The notes: a model not told the origin generated them from the letters alone. Positions 16,175 to 24,112 are shown, numbered from the stretch's first letter. The stretch: 35,351 nucleotides of DNA from Pseudomonas aegrilactucae (GCF_019168305.1 NZ_JAHTBI010000082.1:1-35351); one strand, 5' to 3'. Program-made: numbers and translations.

Positions 16175-17107
16175 CTACTTCTGCGTCCCGTCATCATGCT
16201 GCAGGTTGGCCTGGGTCAGGTTGCTGCCCGGCGCCACGCTGCGGGTCAGCCACACATTGCCGCCGATGGTCGACCCCTTGCCGATGGTGATACGCCCCAG
16301 AATAGTCGCGCCGGCATAAATCACCACGTCGTCCTCGACGATCGGGTGGCGCGCCTGGCCCTTCTGCAACTGCCCCGACTCGTCGGCCGGGAAGCGCTTG
16401 GCACCCAGGGTCACCGCCTGGTAGATGCGCACGCGCTCACCGATGATCGCCGTTTCGCCGATCACCACGCCCGTGCCATGGTCGATGAAGAAGCTGGCAC
16501 CGATCTGCGCACCCGGGTGGATGTCGATGCCGGTGGCCGAATGCGCCAGCTCCGAGCTGATGCGCGCCAGCAATGGCAGGCCGGCACGGTACAGGTGGTG
16601 CGCCAGGCGGTGGTGAATCACCGCCAGCACGCCGGGGTAGCACAGCAGCACTTCGTCCACGCTGCGTGCCGCCGGGTCGCCGTGGTAGGCCGCCAGCACA
16701 TCGCTGTCGAGCACGGTGCGCAGCCCGGGCAATGCCGCGCCGAAATCCTGGATCAGGCGCAGGGCCTGGGCGTCGATCTCCAGCGACTCGGCCTTGCCCT
16801 GGCGCGCCGCGTAGCGCAGCTCCAGGCGCGCCTGGGCCAGCAGCGCGGTCAGCGCCGCGTCCAGCGTGTGCCCCACATAGAAGTCCTCGCTCTCCTCGCG
16901 CAGGTCCACCGGCCCCAGGCGCATCGGGAACAACGCGCCGCACAGTTGCTCGAGAATCTGGCGCATCGCCTCGCGCGAGGGCAGCTCGCGTCCGCCCTGC
17001 TCGCCACTGCTGCGGCCATTGCGGCTGCGCCACTGGTCACGGGCCGAACGCAGTTGGCCGACGATGTTGTGCAACTGCCAATAGCCTGATTGCGCGTTGT
17101 CGCTCAC
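16175..17107 (-). CDS. epsC: Serine O-acetyltransferase (EpsC-type)
   Basis: A 310-residue cytosolic enzyme that acetylates L-serine with acetyl-CoA to give O-acetylserine, the carbon acceptor for sulfide in cysteine synthesis. An N-terminal helical region (about 45-185) is followed by a left-handed beta-helix of hexapeptide repeats (about 190-295) with SATGIDIHPGAQIGASFFID and HGTGVVIGETA, which hold the active-site histidine. The insertion KRFPADESGQLQKGQARHP matches the EpsC subfamily. The start is GTG with AGGAG eight bases upstream. It is divergent from dcyD across 193 bases. The C-terminal LQHDDGTQK tail is where cysteine synthase would dock if the complex forms. Confidence 0.93.
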   Translation of the reverse strand: MSDNAQSGYWQLHNIVGQLRSARDQWRSRNGRSSGEQGGRELPSREAMRQILEQLCGALFPMRLGPVDLREESEDFYVGHTLDAALTALLAQARLELRYAARQGKAESLEIDAQALRLIQDFGAALPGLRTVLDSDVLAAYHGDPAARSVDEVLLCYPGVLAVIHHRLAHHLYRAGLPLLARISSELAHSATGIDIHPGAQIGASFFIDHGTGVVIGETAIIGERVRIYQAVTLGAKRFPADESGQLQKGQARHPIVEDDVVIYAGATILGRITIGKGSTIGGNVWLTRSVAPGSNLTQANLQHDDGTQK

Positions 17108-17300
17108 GGTTGTTTCTCCTGACGCGGCGGCGGCTTGTGGAGGGGGTGGCCGCCTTGTAGAAACTCACTTTACGGCAAATGGCCACGGCGGAAAAAATAT
17201 CCCTTTATGCGCTTTGGCTATAAATCCGGCATAAGCAGGTGCAGTTGAAGGAGTGCCGGTGCGTGCCTATAGTCGAGTTTTCCCCAGCCAGCCTGACGCC

Positions 17301-18299
17301 ATGATCGAACGACAGCTTGCCCGCTTCAATCGCCTGCCGCTGCTCGGGGCGCCGACCCCGTTGCACAAGCTCCAGCGCCTGTCGGCGTGGGCCGGGCGCG
17401 ATATCTACGTCAAGCGCGATGACCTGACGCCACTGGCCCTGGGCGGCAACAAGCTGCGCAAGCTCGAGTACCTGGCAGCCGACGCGCTGGCCGCCGGTGC
17501 CGACACGCTGATCACCGCCGGCGCCATCCAGTCCAACCACGTACGCCAGACCGCAGCGCTGGCCGCGCAGCTGGGGCTGGGCTGCGTGGCGCTGCTGGAA
17601 AACCCCATCGGCACCGACTCGCCCAGCTACCAGCACAACGGCAACCGCCTGCTGCTGGAGCTGTTCGACGCCAAGGTCGAGCGTGTGGATAACCTCGACA
17701 ACGCCGATGCGCAATTGCAGGCGCTGTCCGTACGCCTGCACGCCAGCGGGCGCAAACCCTACACCGTGCCCATCGGTGGCTCCAACGCGCTCGGTGCGCT
17801 GGGGTACGTGCGCGCCGGCCTGGAATTGGCCGAGCAGATCAGCCACAGCGGGCAGACCTTCGCCGGCGTGGTGCTGGCCTCGGGCAGTGCCGGCACCCAC
17901 AGCGGCCTGGGCCTGGCGCTGGCCGAGGCGTTGCCGCAGTTGCCGGTGATCGGCGTGACCGTGTCGCGCAGCGACCACGACCAGCGCCCCAAGGTGCAAG
18001 GCCTGGCCGAGCGTACCGCCGAGTTGCTGGGGGTGGCGCTGCCGAACGCCTTCAAGGTCGAACTGTGGGATGAATATTTCGCGCCGCGCTATGGCGAACC
18101 GAATGCCGGCACCCTCGCCGCGATCCGCCTGCTGGCCAGCCAGGAAGGCCTGCTGCTCGATCCGGTGTACACCGGCAAGGCCATGGCCGGGTTGCTCGAC
18201 GGCATTGCCCGCCAGCGTTTCGACGAAGGACCGCTGATTTTTCTGCATACCGGTGGGGCACCGGCATTATTCGCCTACCCTGAGGTCTGGAACAGCTGA
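17301..18299 (+). CDS. dcyD: D-cysteine desulfhydrase
   Basis: A 332-residue PLP enzyme that splits D-cysteine to pyruvate, ammonia and sulfide. The PLP lysine is K51 in LALGGNKLRKLEYL, and the substrate and phosphate loops AGAIQSNHVRQTAA and SGSAGTHSGL are intact, as is the C-terminal FLHTGGAPALFAY. The ATG at 17301 aligns with the family start (RFNRLPLLGAPTPLHKL) but has no clear Shine-Dalgarno. An in-frame GTG at 17259 with GAAGGAG five bases upstream would add 14 residues, so the true start is open. Downstream are the cystine importer genes, the same association as in enterobacteria (dcyD with tcyJ/L/N). Confidence 0.94.
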   Translation: MIERQLARFNRLPLLGAPTPLHKLQRLSAWAGRDIYVKRDDLTPLALGGNKLRKLEYLAADALAAGADTLITAGAIQSNHVRQTAALAAQLGLGCVALLENPIGTDSPSYQHNGNRLLLELFDAKVERVDNLDNADAQLQALSVRLHASGRKPYTVPIGGSNALGALGYVRAGLELAEQISHSGQTFAGVVLASGSAGTHSGLGLALAEALPQLPVIGVTVSRSDHDQRPKVQGLAERTAELLGVALPNAFKVELWDEYFAPRYGEPNAGTLAAIRLLASQEGLLLDPVYTGKAMAGLLDGIARQRFDEGPLIFLHTGGAPALFAYPEVWNS

Positions 18300-18326
18300 C
18301 ATCCACGAACACAAGCGGAGCCTGTC

Positions 18327-19121
18327 ATGACGATGTGCGTATTCGGTAAACACTGGCTGGGCGCAGGGCTCGGCCTGTTGCTCGGCGCCAGCCTGCTCGG
18401 CCCGGCCGTGGCCGGCGAGCAGTTGCAGAAGATCAAGGACAACGACAGCATCAGCATCGGCCTGGAAGGCACCTACCCGCCGTTCAGCTTCGTCGATGCC
18501 GACGGCAAGCTGTCCGGCTTCGAGGTGGAGCTGTCCGAGGCGCTGGCCAAGCAACTGGGGGTCAAGGCGCGGCTGCAGCCGACCAAGTGGGACGGCATCC
18601 TCGCCGCACTCGAATCCAGGCGCCTGGACATCGTGGTCAACCAGGTGACCATCTCCGAGGAGCGCCGGAAAAAATTCGATTTCTCCGAGCCCTACACCGT
18701 CTCCGGCATCCAGGCCCTGGTCCTGACCAAAAACAAGGACACGATCAAGACGGCGCAAGACCTGGCCGGCAAGAAGGTCGGCGTGGGCCTGGGCACCAAC
18801 TATGAGCAATGGCTCAAGGAAAACGTGCCCAAGGCCGACATCAGGACCTACGAGGATGACCCGACCAAGTTCCAGGACCTGCGCGTGGGCCGTATCGACG
18901 CCATCCTGATCGATCGCCTGGCGGCGCTGGAGTACGCCAGGAAAGCCAAGGACACCACCGCCGCCGGTGAAGCCTTCTCGCGCCAGGAAGCCGGCGTGAC
19001 CCTGCGCAAGGGCGAGCCCGAACTGCTCGAGGCGATCAACAAGGCCCTGGCCGCACTGCGCGCCGACGGCACCCTGAAGAAGCTCTCCGAAAAGTACTTC
19101 AGTGCTGACGTGACGCAATGA
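18327..19121 (+). CDS. tcyJ: L-cystine ABC transporter substrate-binding protein TcyJ (FliY)
   Basis: A 264-residue periplasmic binding protein of the polar amino-acid type. A signal peptide (about 1-29, cleavage after AVA) is followed by the mature start GEQLQKIKDNDSISIGLEGTYPPFSFVD, with the ligand motifs LSGFEVELSEALAKQLG and RRLDIVVNQVTISEERRKKFDFSEPY. GGAG lies six to seven bases before the ATG. It starts 28 bases after dcyD, and its stop overlaps the permease start as ATGA. It binds cystine and possibly related sulfur amino acids. Confidence 0.93.
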   Translation: MTMCVFGKHWLGAGLGLLLGASLLGPAVAGEQLQKIKDNDSISIGLEGTYPPFSFVDADGKLSGFEVELSEALAKQLGVKARLQPTKWDGILAALESRRLDIVVNQVTISEERRKKFDFSEPYTVSGIQALVLTKNKDTIKTAQDLAGKKVGVGLGTNYEQWLKENVPKADIRTYEDDPTKFQDLRVGRIDAILIDRLAALEYARKAKDTTAAGEAFSRQEAGVTLRKGEPELLEAINKALAALRADGTLKKLSEKYFSADVTQ

Positions 19122-19786
19122 TCGAAGACAGCCTGCAACTGGCCCTGGACAGCGCGCCCTTTCTGCTCAGGGGCGCCTACTTCACGGTGTTCCTGAGCCT
19201 GGGCGGGATGTTCTTCGGGCTGTTGATCGGCTTCGGCCTGGCGCTGATGCGCCTGTCCTCGATCAAGCTGCTGAGCTGGACGGCACGTGTGTACGTGTCG
19301 TTCTTTCGCGGCACGCCGCTGCTGGTGCAGCTGTTCATGATCTATTACGGCCTGCCGCAACTGGGCATCGAGCTGGACCCGATCCCCGCCGCGCTGATCG
19401 GCTTTTCACTGAACATGGCCGCCTACGCCTGCGAGATCCTGCGCGCGGCGATCAGTTCCATCGACCGCGGCCAATGGGAAGCGGCCGCCAGTATCGGCAT
19501 GACCCGCAGCCAGGCGCTGCGTCGCGCCATCCTCCCGCAGGCGGCGCGCACCGCGCTGCCGCCGCTGGGCAACAGTTTCATCTCGCTGGTCAAGGACACC
19601 GCCCTGGCGGCGACCATCCAGGTGCCCGAGCTGTTCCGCCAGGCCCAACTGATCACCGCGCGCACCTTCGAGATTTTCACCATGTACCTTGCCGCCGCGC
19701 TCATCTACTGGGTGCTGGCCAGCGTTCTGGCCCACCTGCAGAACCGCCTGGAAGCGCGGGTCAACCGGCACGACCAGGAGTCCTGA
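19118..19786 (+). CDS. tcyL: L-cystine ABC transporter permease TcyL (YecS)
   Basis: A 222-residue inner-membrane permease of the His/Glu/Gln/Arg/opine family. The first membrane segment (YFTVFLSLGGMFFGLLIGFGLAL) follows a short periplasmic N-terminus, and SFFRGTPLLVQLFMIYYGLP is the family signature. The ATPase-coupling EAA loop is RGQWEAAASIGMTRSQALRR, followed by AILPQAARTALPPLGN. It overlaps tcyJ by four bases and is followed three bases later by tcyN. It forms a homodimeric pore with TcyN. Confidence 0.94.
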   Translation: MIEDSLQLALDSAPFLLRGAYFTVFLSLGGMFFGLLIGFGLALMRLSSIKLLSWTARVYVSFFRGTPLLVQLFMIYYGLPQLGIELDPIPAALIGFSLNMAAYACEILRAAISSIDRGQWEAAASIGMTRSQALRRAILPQAARTALPPLGNSFISLVKDTALAATIQVPELFRQAQLITARTFEIFTMYLAAALIYWVLASVLAHLQNRLEARVNRHDQES

Positions 19787-19789
19787 GGC

Positions 19790-20551
19790 ATGATCGAAGT
19801 CATCCGCCTGAGCAAGCAGTTCAACGGCCAGACCGTGCTCGACGACATCAGCCTGACCGTACAGCCCGGCGAAGTGATCGCCATCATCGGCCCCAGCGGT
19901 TCGGGCAAGACCACCTTCCTGCGCTGCCTCAACCTGCTGGAAACCCCCAGCAGCGGGCGTATCCGCGTGGCCGACATCGAGATCGACGGCGACCGCCCGC
20001 TGGCCAGACAGGCCACGCTGATCCGCCAGTTGCGCCAGCAGGTGGGCTTCGTGTTCCAGAATTTCAACCTGTTTCCCCACCGCACCGCCCTGGAAAACGT
20101 CATCGAAGGGCCGCTGGTGGTGAAGAAGACCCCACGCGACAAGGCCCTGGCCCTGGGCCGCACGCTGCTGGCCAAGGTCGGCCTGGCGGGCAAGGAAGAC
20201 GCCTACCCGCGGCGCCTGTCCGGCGGCCAGCAGCAACGCGTGGCGATTGCCCGGGCACTGGCCATGGAGCCACAGGTGATCCTGTTCGACGAACCCACCT
20301 CGGCCCTGGACCCGGAGCTGGTGGGTGAGGTGCTGGCGACCATTCGCGGCCTGGCGCAGGAAAACCGCACCATGATCATCGTCACCCACGAAATGAACTT
20401 CGCCCGCGACGTGGCCAACCGCGTGATCTTTTTCGACAAGGGCGTGATCGTCGAGCAGGGCGAGGCCAAGGCCTTGTTTGCCGCGCCCCGGGAAGCGCGC
20501 ACCCGCCAGTTCCTCGGCAAGTTTCTCGACGGCCAGGGCCACGCGCATTGA
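19790..20551 (+). CDS. tcyN: L-cystine ABC transporter ATP-binding protein TcyN (YecC)
   Basis: A 253-residue ABC ATPase of the amino-acid import class. Walker A is GPSGSGKT (34-41), the signature LSGGQ is at 143-147, Walker B is VILFDEPTSALDP (163-175), and the switch histidine is H200 in IVTHEMNFARDV. The phrase NFNLFPHRTALENVIEGP marks the polar amino-acid transporter class. It ends the dcyD-tcyJLN unit; a 181-base gap with no obvious terminator follows before the next gene. Confidence 0.94.
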   Translation: MIEVIRLSKQFNGQTVLDDISLTVQPGEVIAIIGPSGSGKTTFLRCLNLLETPSSGRIRVADIEIDGDRPLARQATLIRQLRQQVGFVFQNFNLFPHRTALENVIEGPLVVKKTPRDKALALGRTLLAKVGLAGKEDAYPRRLSGGQQQRVAIARALAMEPQVILFDEPTSALDPELVGEVLATIRGLAQENRTMIIVTHEMNFARDVANRVIFFDKGVIVEQGEAKALFAAPREARTRQFLGKFLDGQGHAH

Positions 20552-20732
20552 GCCGCCAACCAAGCCTGGATGCGGACAAATCCGAGTTTATCCACAGCCC
20601 TGATGCCGCACCGGGTAGGACCGCTCCGAAGCGCTACTGACTGGCCGGTCACGGCCATCGGGCACCTTGACTCACCTGCCGATCCGGCCAATAACCAAGC
20701 CTTGTGCCACCACCCGCACCAGGACATTGACC

Positions 20733-21458
20733 ATGCACCGCGCAGCCAAAGGATCTGAACTGCCACCGCCTACCCTGCCCCACGTCCCCCGCCACGGCAT
20801 CGGCGTGCACACCGCACGCCATCTGCACGCGTCGATCCGCACCGCACTCCCGATGGCGGCCGGCGACCTGCTGGAGCTGTTCTGGGGCGACCGCTTCGCC
20901 ACTGCCCATGTGCTGCAAGCCGGCGAGCTGGGCGCCCAGGTGACCCTCGCCGTCCCCGCCCAGGTGCTCTACCCCGGCCTGAACACCCTGCACTACCGCC
21001 TGCTGCAACCCGGCCAGCATCCGCGCAGCTCGCCGCCGTGCCAGGTCGCAGTGAAGCTGGACTGCCCCGGTGGCCAGGTGTGTACGCCTGAAAATCCCGG
21101 CCTGGCGCCCCTGCGCCTGCCCGCCGCACTGCAGCGGCACGGCCTGGATCTGCGCCGCCTGGACAGCGGCGTGGCGTTTCACATCGCGCCCTACCTGCAC
21201 ATGGCCGAGGGCGATGCGATCACCGTGCGCTGGGCCGACCTGCGCCTGGACCTGACACCCTTGCGCGCCAAGGCCGTCGGCACCGGCGTGGTGGGTGTGA
21301 TCCCACGTGAACTGATCCTCGAGGCCGGGGCTGACGAGCACCTGGAAGCCAGCTACTGCATCCTCGACCGCGTCGGCAACTGCTCCCGCTGGGCACCCGC
21401 CGCCTGCCTGCGGGTGGGCGGCGAAGCGCCACGAAGGTACTTCTATGCATATTCCTAA
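20733..21458 (+). CDS. Uncharacterised protein with two internal beta-rich repeats
   Basis: A 241-residue protein I cannot name. It holds two similar halves, about 22-110 and 137-228. Each contains an amphipathic GDLLELFWGDR or GDAITVRWADL strand motif and later a proline-led strand ending in a cysteine-bearing V-rich strand (PCQVAVKL and ACLRV). The pattern resembles the tandem Ig-like beta domains of large Pseudomonas surface or secreted proteins. No signal peptide or membrane segment is seen. The ATG at 20733 has AGGA eight bases upstream; the frame runs further left, but that part lacks family-like sequence. It sits between the cystine importer and the SfnB operon, and its stop codon lies inside the shared motif at 21451-21464. 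Confidence 0.7.
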   Translation: MHRAAKGSELPPPTLPHVPRHGIGVHTARHLHASIRTALPMAAGDLLELFWGDRFATAHVLQAGELGAQVTLAVPAQVLYPGLNTLHYRLLQPGQHPRSSPPCQVAVKLDCPGGQVCTPENPGLAPLRLPAALQRHGLDLRRLDSGVAFHIAPYLHMAEGDAITVRWADLRLDLTPLRAKAVGTGVVGVIPRELILEAGADEHLEASYCILDRVGNCSRWAPAACLRVGGEAPRRYFYAYS

Positions 21459-21500
21459 AAGTTAGTTTATTTAATTTTTATACACGTTTAGGGTATATAA
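21451..21500 (+). promoter_or_regulatory. Promoter of the SfnB/NtaA/metQNI operon with shared motif
   Basis: ATTCCTAAAAGTTA (21451-21464) is identical to the site upstream of lsfA. TTAATT (21471-21476) and TATATA (21494-21499) form a possible -35/-10 pair with a 17-base spacer. The -35 is poor, as expected for an activator-dependent promoter. The stretch is AT-rich compared with both flanks. A CysB-type activator is inferred. Confidence 0.5.
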
Positions 21501-21527
21501 ACCGGACCACCGGACCAGCGCATTTCG

Positions 21528-21552
21528 GTCGCCGTGCATCGATCACGGCGAC
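21528..21552 (+). promoter_or_regulatory. Hairpin in the 5' leader of the SfnB operon
   Basis: Nine-base perfect arms GTCGCCGTG and CACGGCGAC enclose a seven-base loop CATCGAT. It lies about 25 bases downstream of the -10-like element and 22 bases before a small leader ORF. No T tract follows, so it is not a standard terminator. It could stabilise the mRNA, bind a regulator as DNA, or take part in leader control. Confidence 0.45.
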
Positions 21553-21574
21553 GTTCTCAATACGTGAGGTAGGT

Positions 21575-21643
21575 ATGGTCAGGAACACAATCACCCCAGT
21601 GCGTAACGCCAGGGCATTGAGTGCAGCCAAGGAGCAGCACTGA
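21575..21643 (+). CDS. Possible 22-codon leader peptide of the SfnB operon
   Basis: A short reading frame begins at ATG 21575 with GAGGT six bases upstream, encodes MVRNTITPVRNARALSAAKE plus Q and H, and stops in a TGATG junction with the next gene. The Shine-Dalgarno AAGGAG of the next gene lies inside its last codons. Ribosomes finishing it would therefore sit on the start of the SfnB-like gene. It may be a coupling or leader peptide rather than a functional protein. It contains no cysteine and only the initiator methionine, so simple sulfur-amino-acid attenuation is not obvious. Confidence 0.45.
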   Translation: MVRNTITPVRNARALSAAKEQH

Positions 21644-22884
21644 TGTCCAGCCTGGCGCACGACGCCGTCCACAGCGATCTGGACAACGCCCCCTTACTGC
21701 TGCCGGCCAAGGTTCTGCGCGATGACGCCGAAGCTTTGCAGGCCGCCCACGAACTGGCCGCCAGCGCGCGGTTGCAGGCCGCCAGACGCGATCAGCAACG
21801 CAAATTGCCCTGGGCCGAAATCGAACAGTTCACCCGCAGCGGCCTGGGCAGCATCAGCATCCCGCGCGAGCACGGCGGGGCGGATGTTTCCTTCACCACG
21901 ATTGCCGAGGTGTTTCGCATCATCAGTGCGGCCGACCCGGCACTGGGGCAGATCCCGCAGAACCAGTTCGGCATCCTCCAGCAGGTCAGGTACACCGGTA
22001 CCGAGCGTCAGAAGCACCTGCTGTTCAAGTCGGTGCTGGACGGCTGGCGCATCGGCAATGCCGGCCCCGAGCGTGGCAGCAAGAACACCCTCGAACTCAA
22101 GGCCCGCGCCGTGCGCGAGGGCGATCACTACCTGCTCAGCGGGCAGAAGTTCTACTCCACCGGCGCGCTGTTCGCGCACTGGGTGGCGGTCAAGGCGCTG
22201 AATGACGACGGCCGCCAGGTCATGGCCTTCGTGCGCCGTGGCAGCCCGGGCCTGCGCATCGTCGACGACTGGTCCGGCTTCGGCCAGCGCACCACCGCCA
22301 GCGGCACGGTGCTGCTCAACGAGGTGCCGGTGGACGTGGAACTGGTGCTCGACAACTGGCGCCAGGCCGACGCGCCGAACATCCAGGGCGCCGCCTCGCA
22401 ACTGGTACAGGCCGCCATCGACGCCGGCATCGCCGAGGCCGCCGTGGCCGATGCGATCAGCTTCGTGCGTGAACGTGCACGGCCGTGGGTCGACGCCAAG
22501 GTCGAGCGCGCCAGTGACGACCCGTACGTGATTGCCGACATCGGCCGCCTGACGCTTGAACTGCATGCTGCCCAGGCGTTGCTCGGCCGCGCCGCGCGGG
22601 TACTGGACGAGGTCAATGCCGCGCCCATCGATGCCGCCAGCGCAGCGCGGGCATCGATCGCGGTGGCCGAGGCCAAGGTACTCACCACCGAAATCTCGCT
22701 GCAGGCCAGCGAGAAGCTCTTCGAACTGTCTGGCAGCCGCGCCACCCTGGCCGAGTTCAACCTCGACCGGCACTGGCGCAATGCGCGCGTGCACACCCTG
22801 CACGACCCGGTGCGCTGGAAGTACCACGCCGTGGGCGCCTACCACCTCAACGCGACCTTGCCTGCCCGGCATTCCTGGATCTGA
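21643..22884 (+). CDS. SfnB-family sulfur-acquisition flavin oxidoreductase (DszC-like), copy 1
   Basis: A 413-residue protein with the acyl-CoA dehydrogenase fold in its flavin-monooxygenase (SfnB/DszC) branch. These oxygenate or oxidise organosulfur compounds using reduced flavin. N-terminal helices with FTRSGLGSISIPREHGGADVSF precede ADPALGQIPQNQFGILQQVR, the beta domain with GQKFYSTGALFAHWVAV and DDWSGFGQRTTASGTV, and the C-terminal helical domain ending DRHWRNARVHTLHDPVRWKY. No acyl-CoA catalytic base context is evident. AAGGAG lies upstream, inside the leader ORF. It starts a six-gene operon with a paralogue, an NtaA-type enzyme and a metQNI-type importer, strongly suggesting sulfur scavenging. 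The substrate is not known. Confidence 0.9.
   Translation: MSSLAHDAVHSDLDNAPLLLPAKVLRDDAEALQAAHELAASARLQAARRDQQRKLPWAEIEQFTRSGLGSISIPREHGGADVSFTTIAEVFRIISAADPALGQIPQNQFGILQQVRYTGTERQKHLLFKSVLDGWRIGNAGPERGSKNTLELKARAVREGDHYLLSGQKFYSTGALFAHWVAVKALNDDGRQVMAFVRRGSPGLRIVDDWSGFGQRTTASGTVLLNEVPVDVELVLDNWRQADAPNIQGAASQLVQAAIDAGIAEAAVADAISFVRERARPWVDAKVERASDDPYVIADIGRLTLELHAAQALLGRAARVLDEVNAAPIDAASAARASIAVAEAKVLTTEISLQASEKLFELSGSRATLAEFNLDRHWRNARVHTLHDPVRWKYHAVGAYHLNATLPARHSWI
22786..22830 (+). repeat. 45-base direct repeat, copy 1
   Basis: This stretch near the 3' end of the first SfnB-like gene is identical, silent sites included, to 24014-24058 in the second. It encodes RVHTLHDPVRWKYHA in both. 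It points to a tandem duplication with strong constraint or local gene conversion. Confidence 0.85.
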
Positions 22885-22906
22885 CCAGACCACTGGAGCT
22901 TCTCTG

Positions 22907-24112
22907 ATGAGCCTATTGCCACAACCGCACGATCCCGTGGCGGTCATCTCCACTGACGCCCAGGCGTTGGACATTGCCGAACAGATCGCCGAACACCTGC
23001 GCCGCGACAGCATCGAGCGCGACCGCGAGCGCCGCCTGCCGCACCCGGAACTGGCGCTGTTCTCGCGCTCGGGCCTGTGGGGCATCAGCGTGCCCAAGGC
23101 CTTCGGTGGCGCGGGCGTGTCCAACGTCACCCTGGCCAAGGTGATTGCGCGTATCGCCCAGGCCGACGCCTCGCTGGGGCAGATCCCGCAGAACCATTTC
23201 TACGCCCTGGAAGTGCTGCGCGTGAATGGCAGCCCTGAGCAGCAGGCGCGCCTGTACGCCGAAGTGCTGGCCGGCAAACGCTTTGGCAATGCCCTGGCGG
23301 AACTGGGCACCAAGACCGCCCACGAGCGCACTACCGCCCTCACCCGTGACGGCGACGGCTACCGTATCAACGGTCGCAAGTTCTACGCCACCGGCGCGCT
23401 GTACGCCCAGCGCATCCCCACCTCGGTGATCGATGAGCAGGGCGTGCAGCAGCTGGCCTTCGTGCCGGCCGACAGCGCCGGCCTGGAGGTGATCGACGAT
23501 TGGAGCGGCTTCGGCCAGCGCACCACCGGCAGCGGCTCGGTGGTGTTCGACAACGTGCGTGTCGAGGCCGCCGACGTGGTGCCGTTCCAGAGCGCCTTCG
23601 AGCGTCCAACCCCGGTCGGCCCGCTGGCGCAGATCCTTCACGCGGCCATCGACACCGGCATCGCCCGCGCCGCCTATGAAGACGCGCTGCATTTCGTGCG
23701 CACGCGCACCCGGCCGTGGATCGACTCCGGTATCGACAAGGCCGTGGACGACCCGCTGACGCTCAAGTCGTTCGGTCACCTGGCGATCCGCCTGCACGCC
23801 ACCGAAGCCTTGCTCGAACGCGCCGGCGAATACCTCGACCGCGCCCAGGCCGCCCCCCATGCCCAGACCGTCGCGGCGGCATCGATTGCGGTGGCCGAGG
23901 CCCGCGCCATCAGCACCGAGATCTCGCTGGCGGCCGGCAGCACCCTGTTCGAACTGGCCGGCAGCCAGGCCACCCTGGCCGAGCACGGCCTGGACCGCCA
24001 CTGGCGCAACGCCCGCGTGCACACCCTGCACGACCCGGTGCGCTGGAAGTACCACGCCATCGGCAACTACTACCTCAACGATGAAAACCCACCGTTGCGG
24101 GGCACGATCTGA
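22907..24112 (+). CDS. SfnB-family sulfur-acquisition flavin oxidoreductase (DszC-like), copy 2
   Basis: A 401-residue paralogue of the preceding gene with the same layout: LFSRSGLWGISVPKAFGGAG, QADASLGQIPQNHFYALEVL, NGRKFYATGALYAQRIPT, DDWSGFGQRTTGSGSVVFDN and the C-terminal DRHWRNARVHTLHDPVRWKY. The ATG at 22907 has GGAG eight bases upstream and lies 22 bases after the first copy; the reading frame is open further left only as a shadow. Its stop overlaps the next start in TGATGG. Two different copies in one operon could form a heteromer or handle successive substrates. Flavin must be reduced by an enzyme encoded elsewhere. Confidence 0.9.
   Translation: MSLLPQPHDPVAVISTDAQALDIAEQIAEHLRRDSIERDRERRLPHPELALFSRSGLWGISVPKAFGGAGVSNVTLAKVIARIAQADASLGQIPQNHFYALEVLRVNGSPEQQARLYAEVLAGKRFGNALAELGTKTAHERTTALTRDGDGYRINGRKFYATGALYAQRIPTSVIDEQGVQQLAFVPADSAGLEVIDDWSGFGQRTTGSGSVVFDNVRVEAADVVPFQSAFERPTPVGPLAQILHAAIDTGIARAAYEDALHFVRTRTRPWIDSGIDKAVDDPLTLKSFGHLAIRLHATEALLERAGEYLDRAQAAPHAQTVAAASIAVAEARAISTEISLAAGSTLFELAGSQATLAEHGLDRHWRNARVHTLHDPVRWKYHAIGNYYLNDENPPLRGTI
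24014..24058 (+). repeat. 45-base direct repeat, copy 2
   Basis: Identical partner of 22786-22830 in the upstream paralogue; see that entry. The two copies lie 1,228 bases apart in direct orientation, so recombination between them could fuse the two genes. Confidence 0.85.

Noticed and set aside
20552..20732. Promoter or small RNA in the gap after tcyN
   Set aside because: No convincing -35/-10 pair, terminator or conserved fold could be seen by eye.
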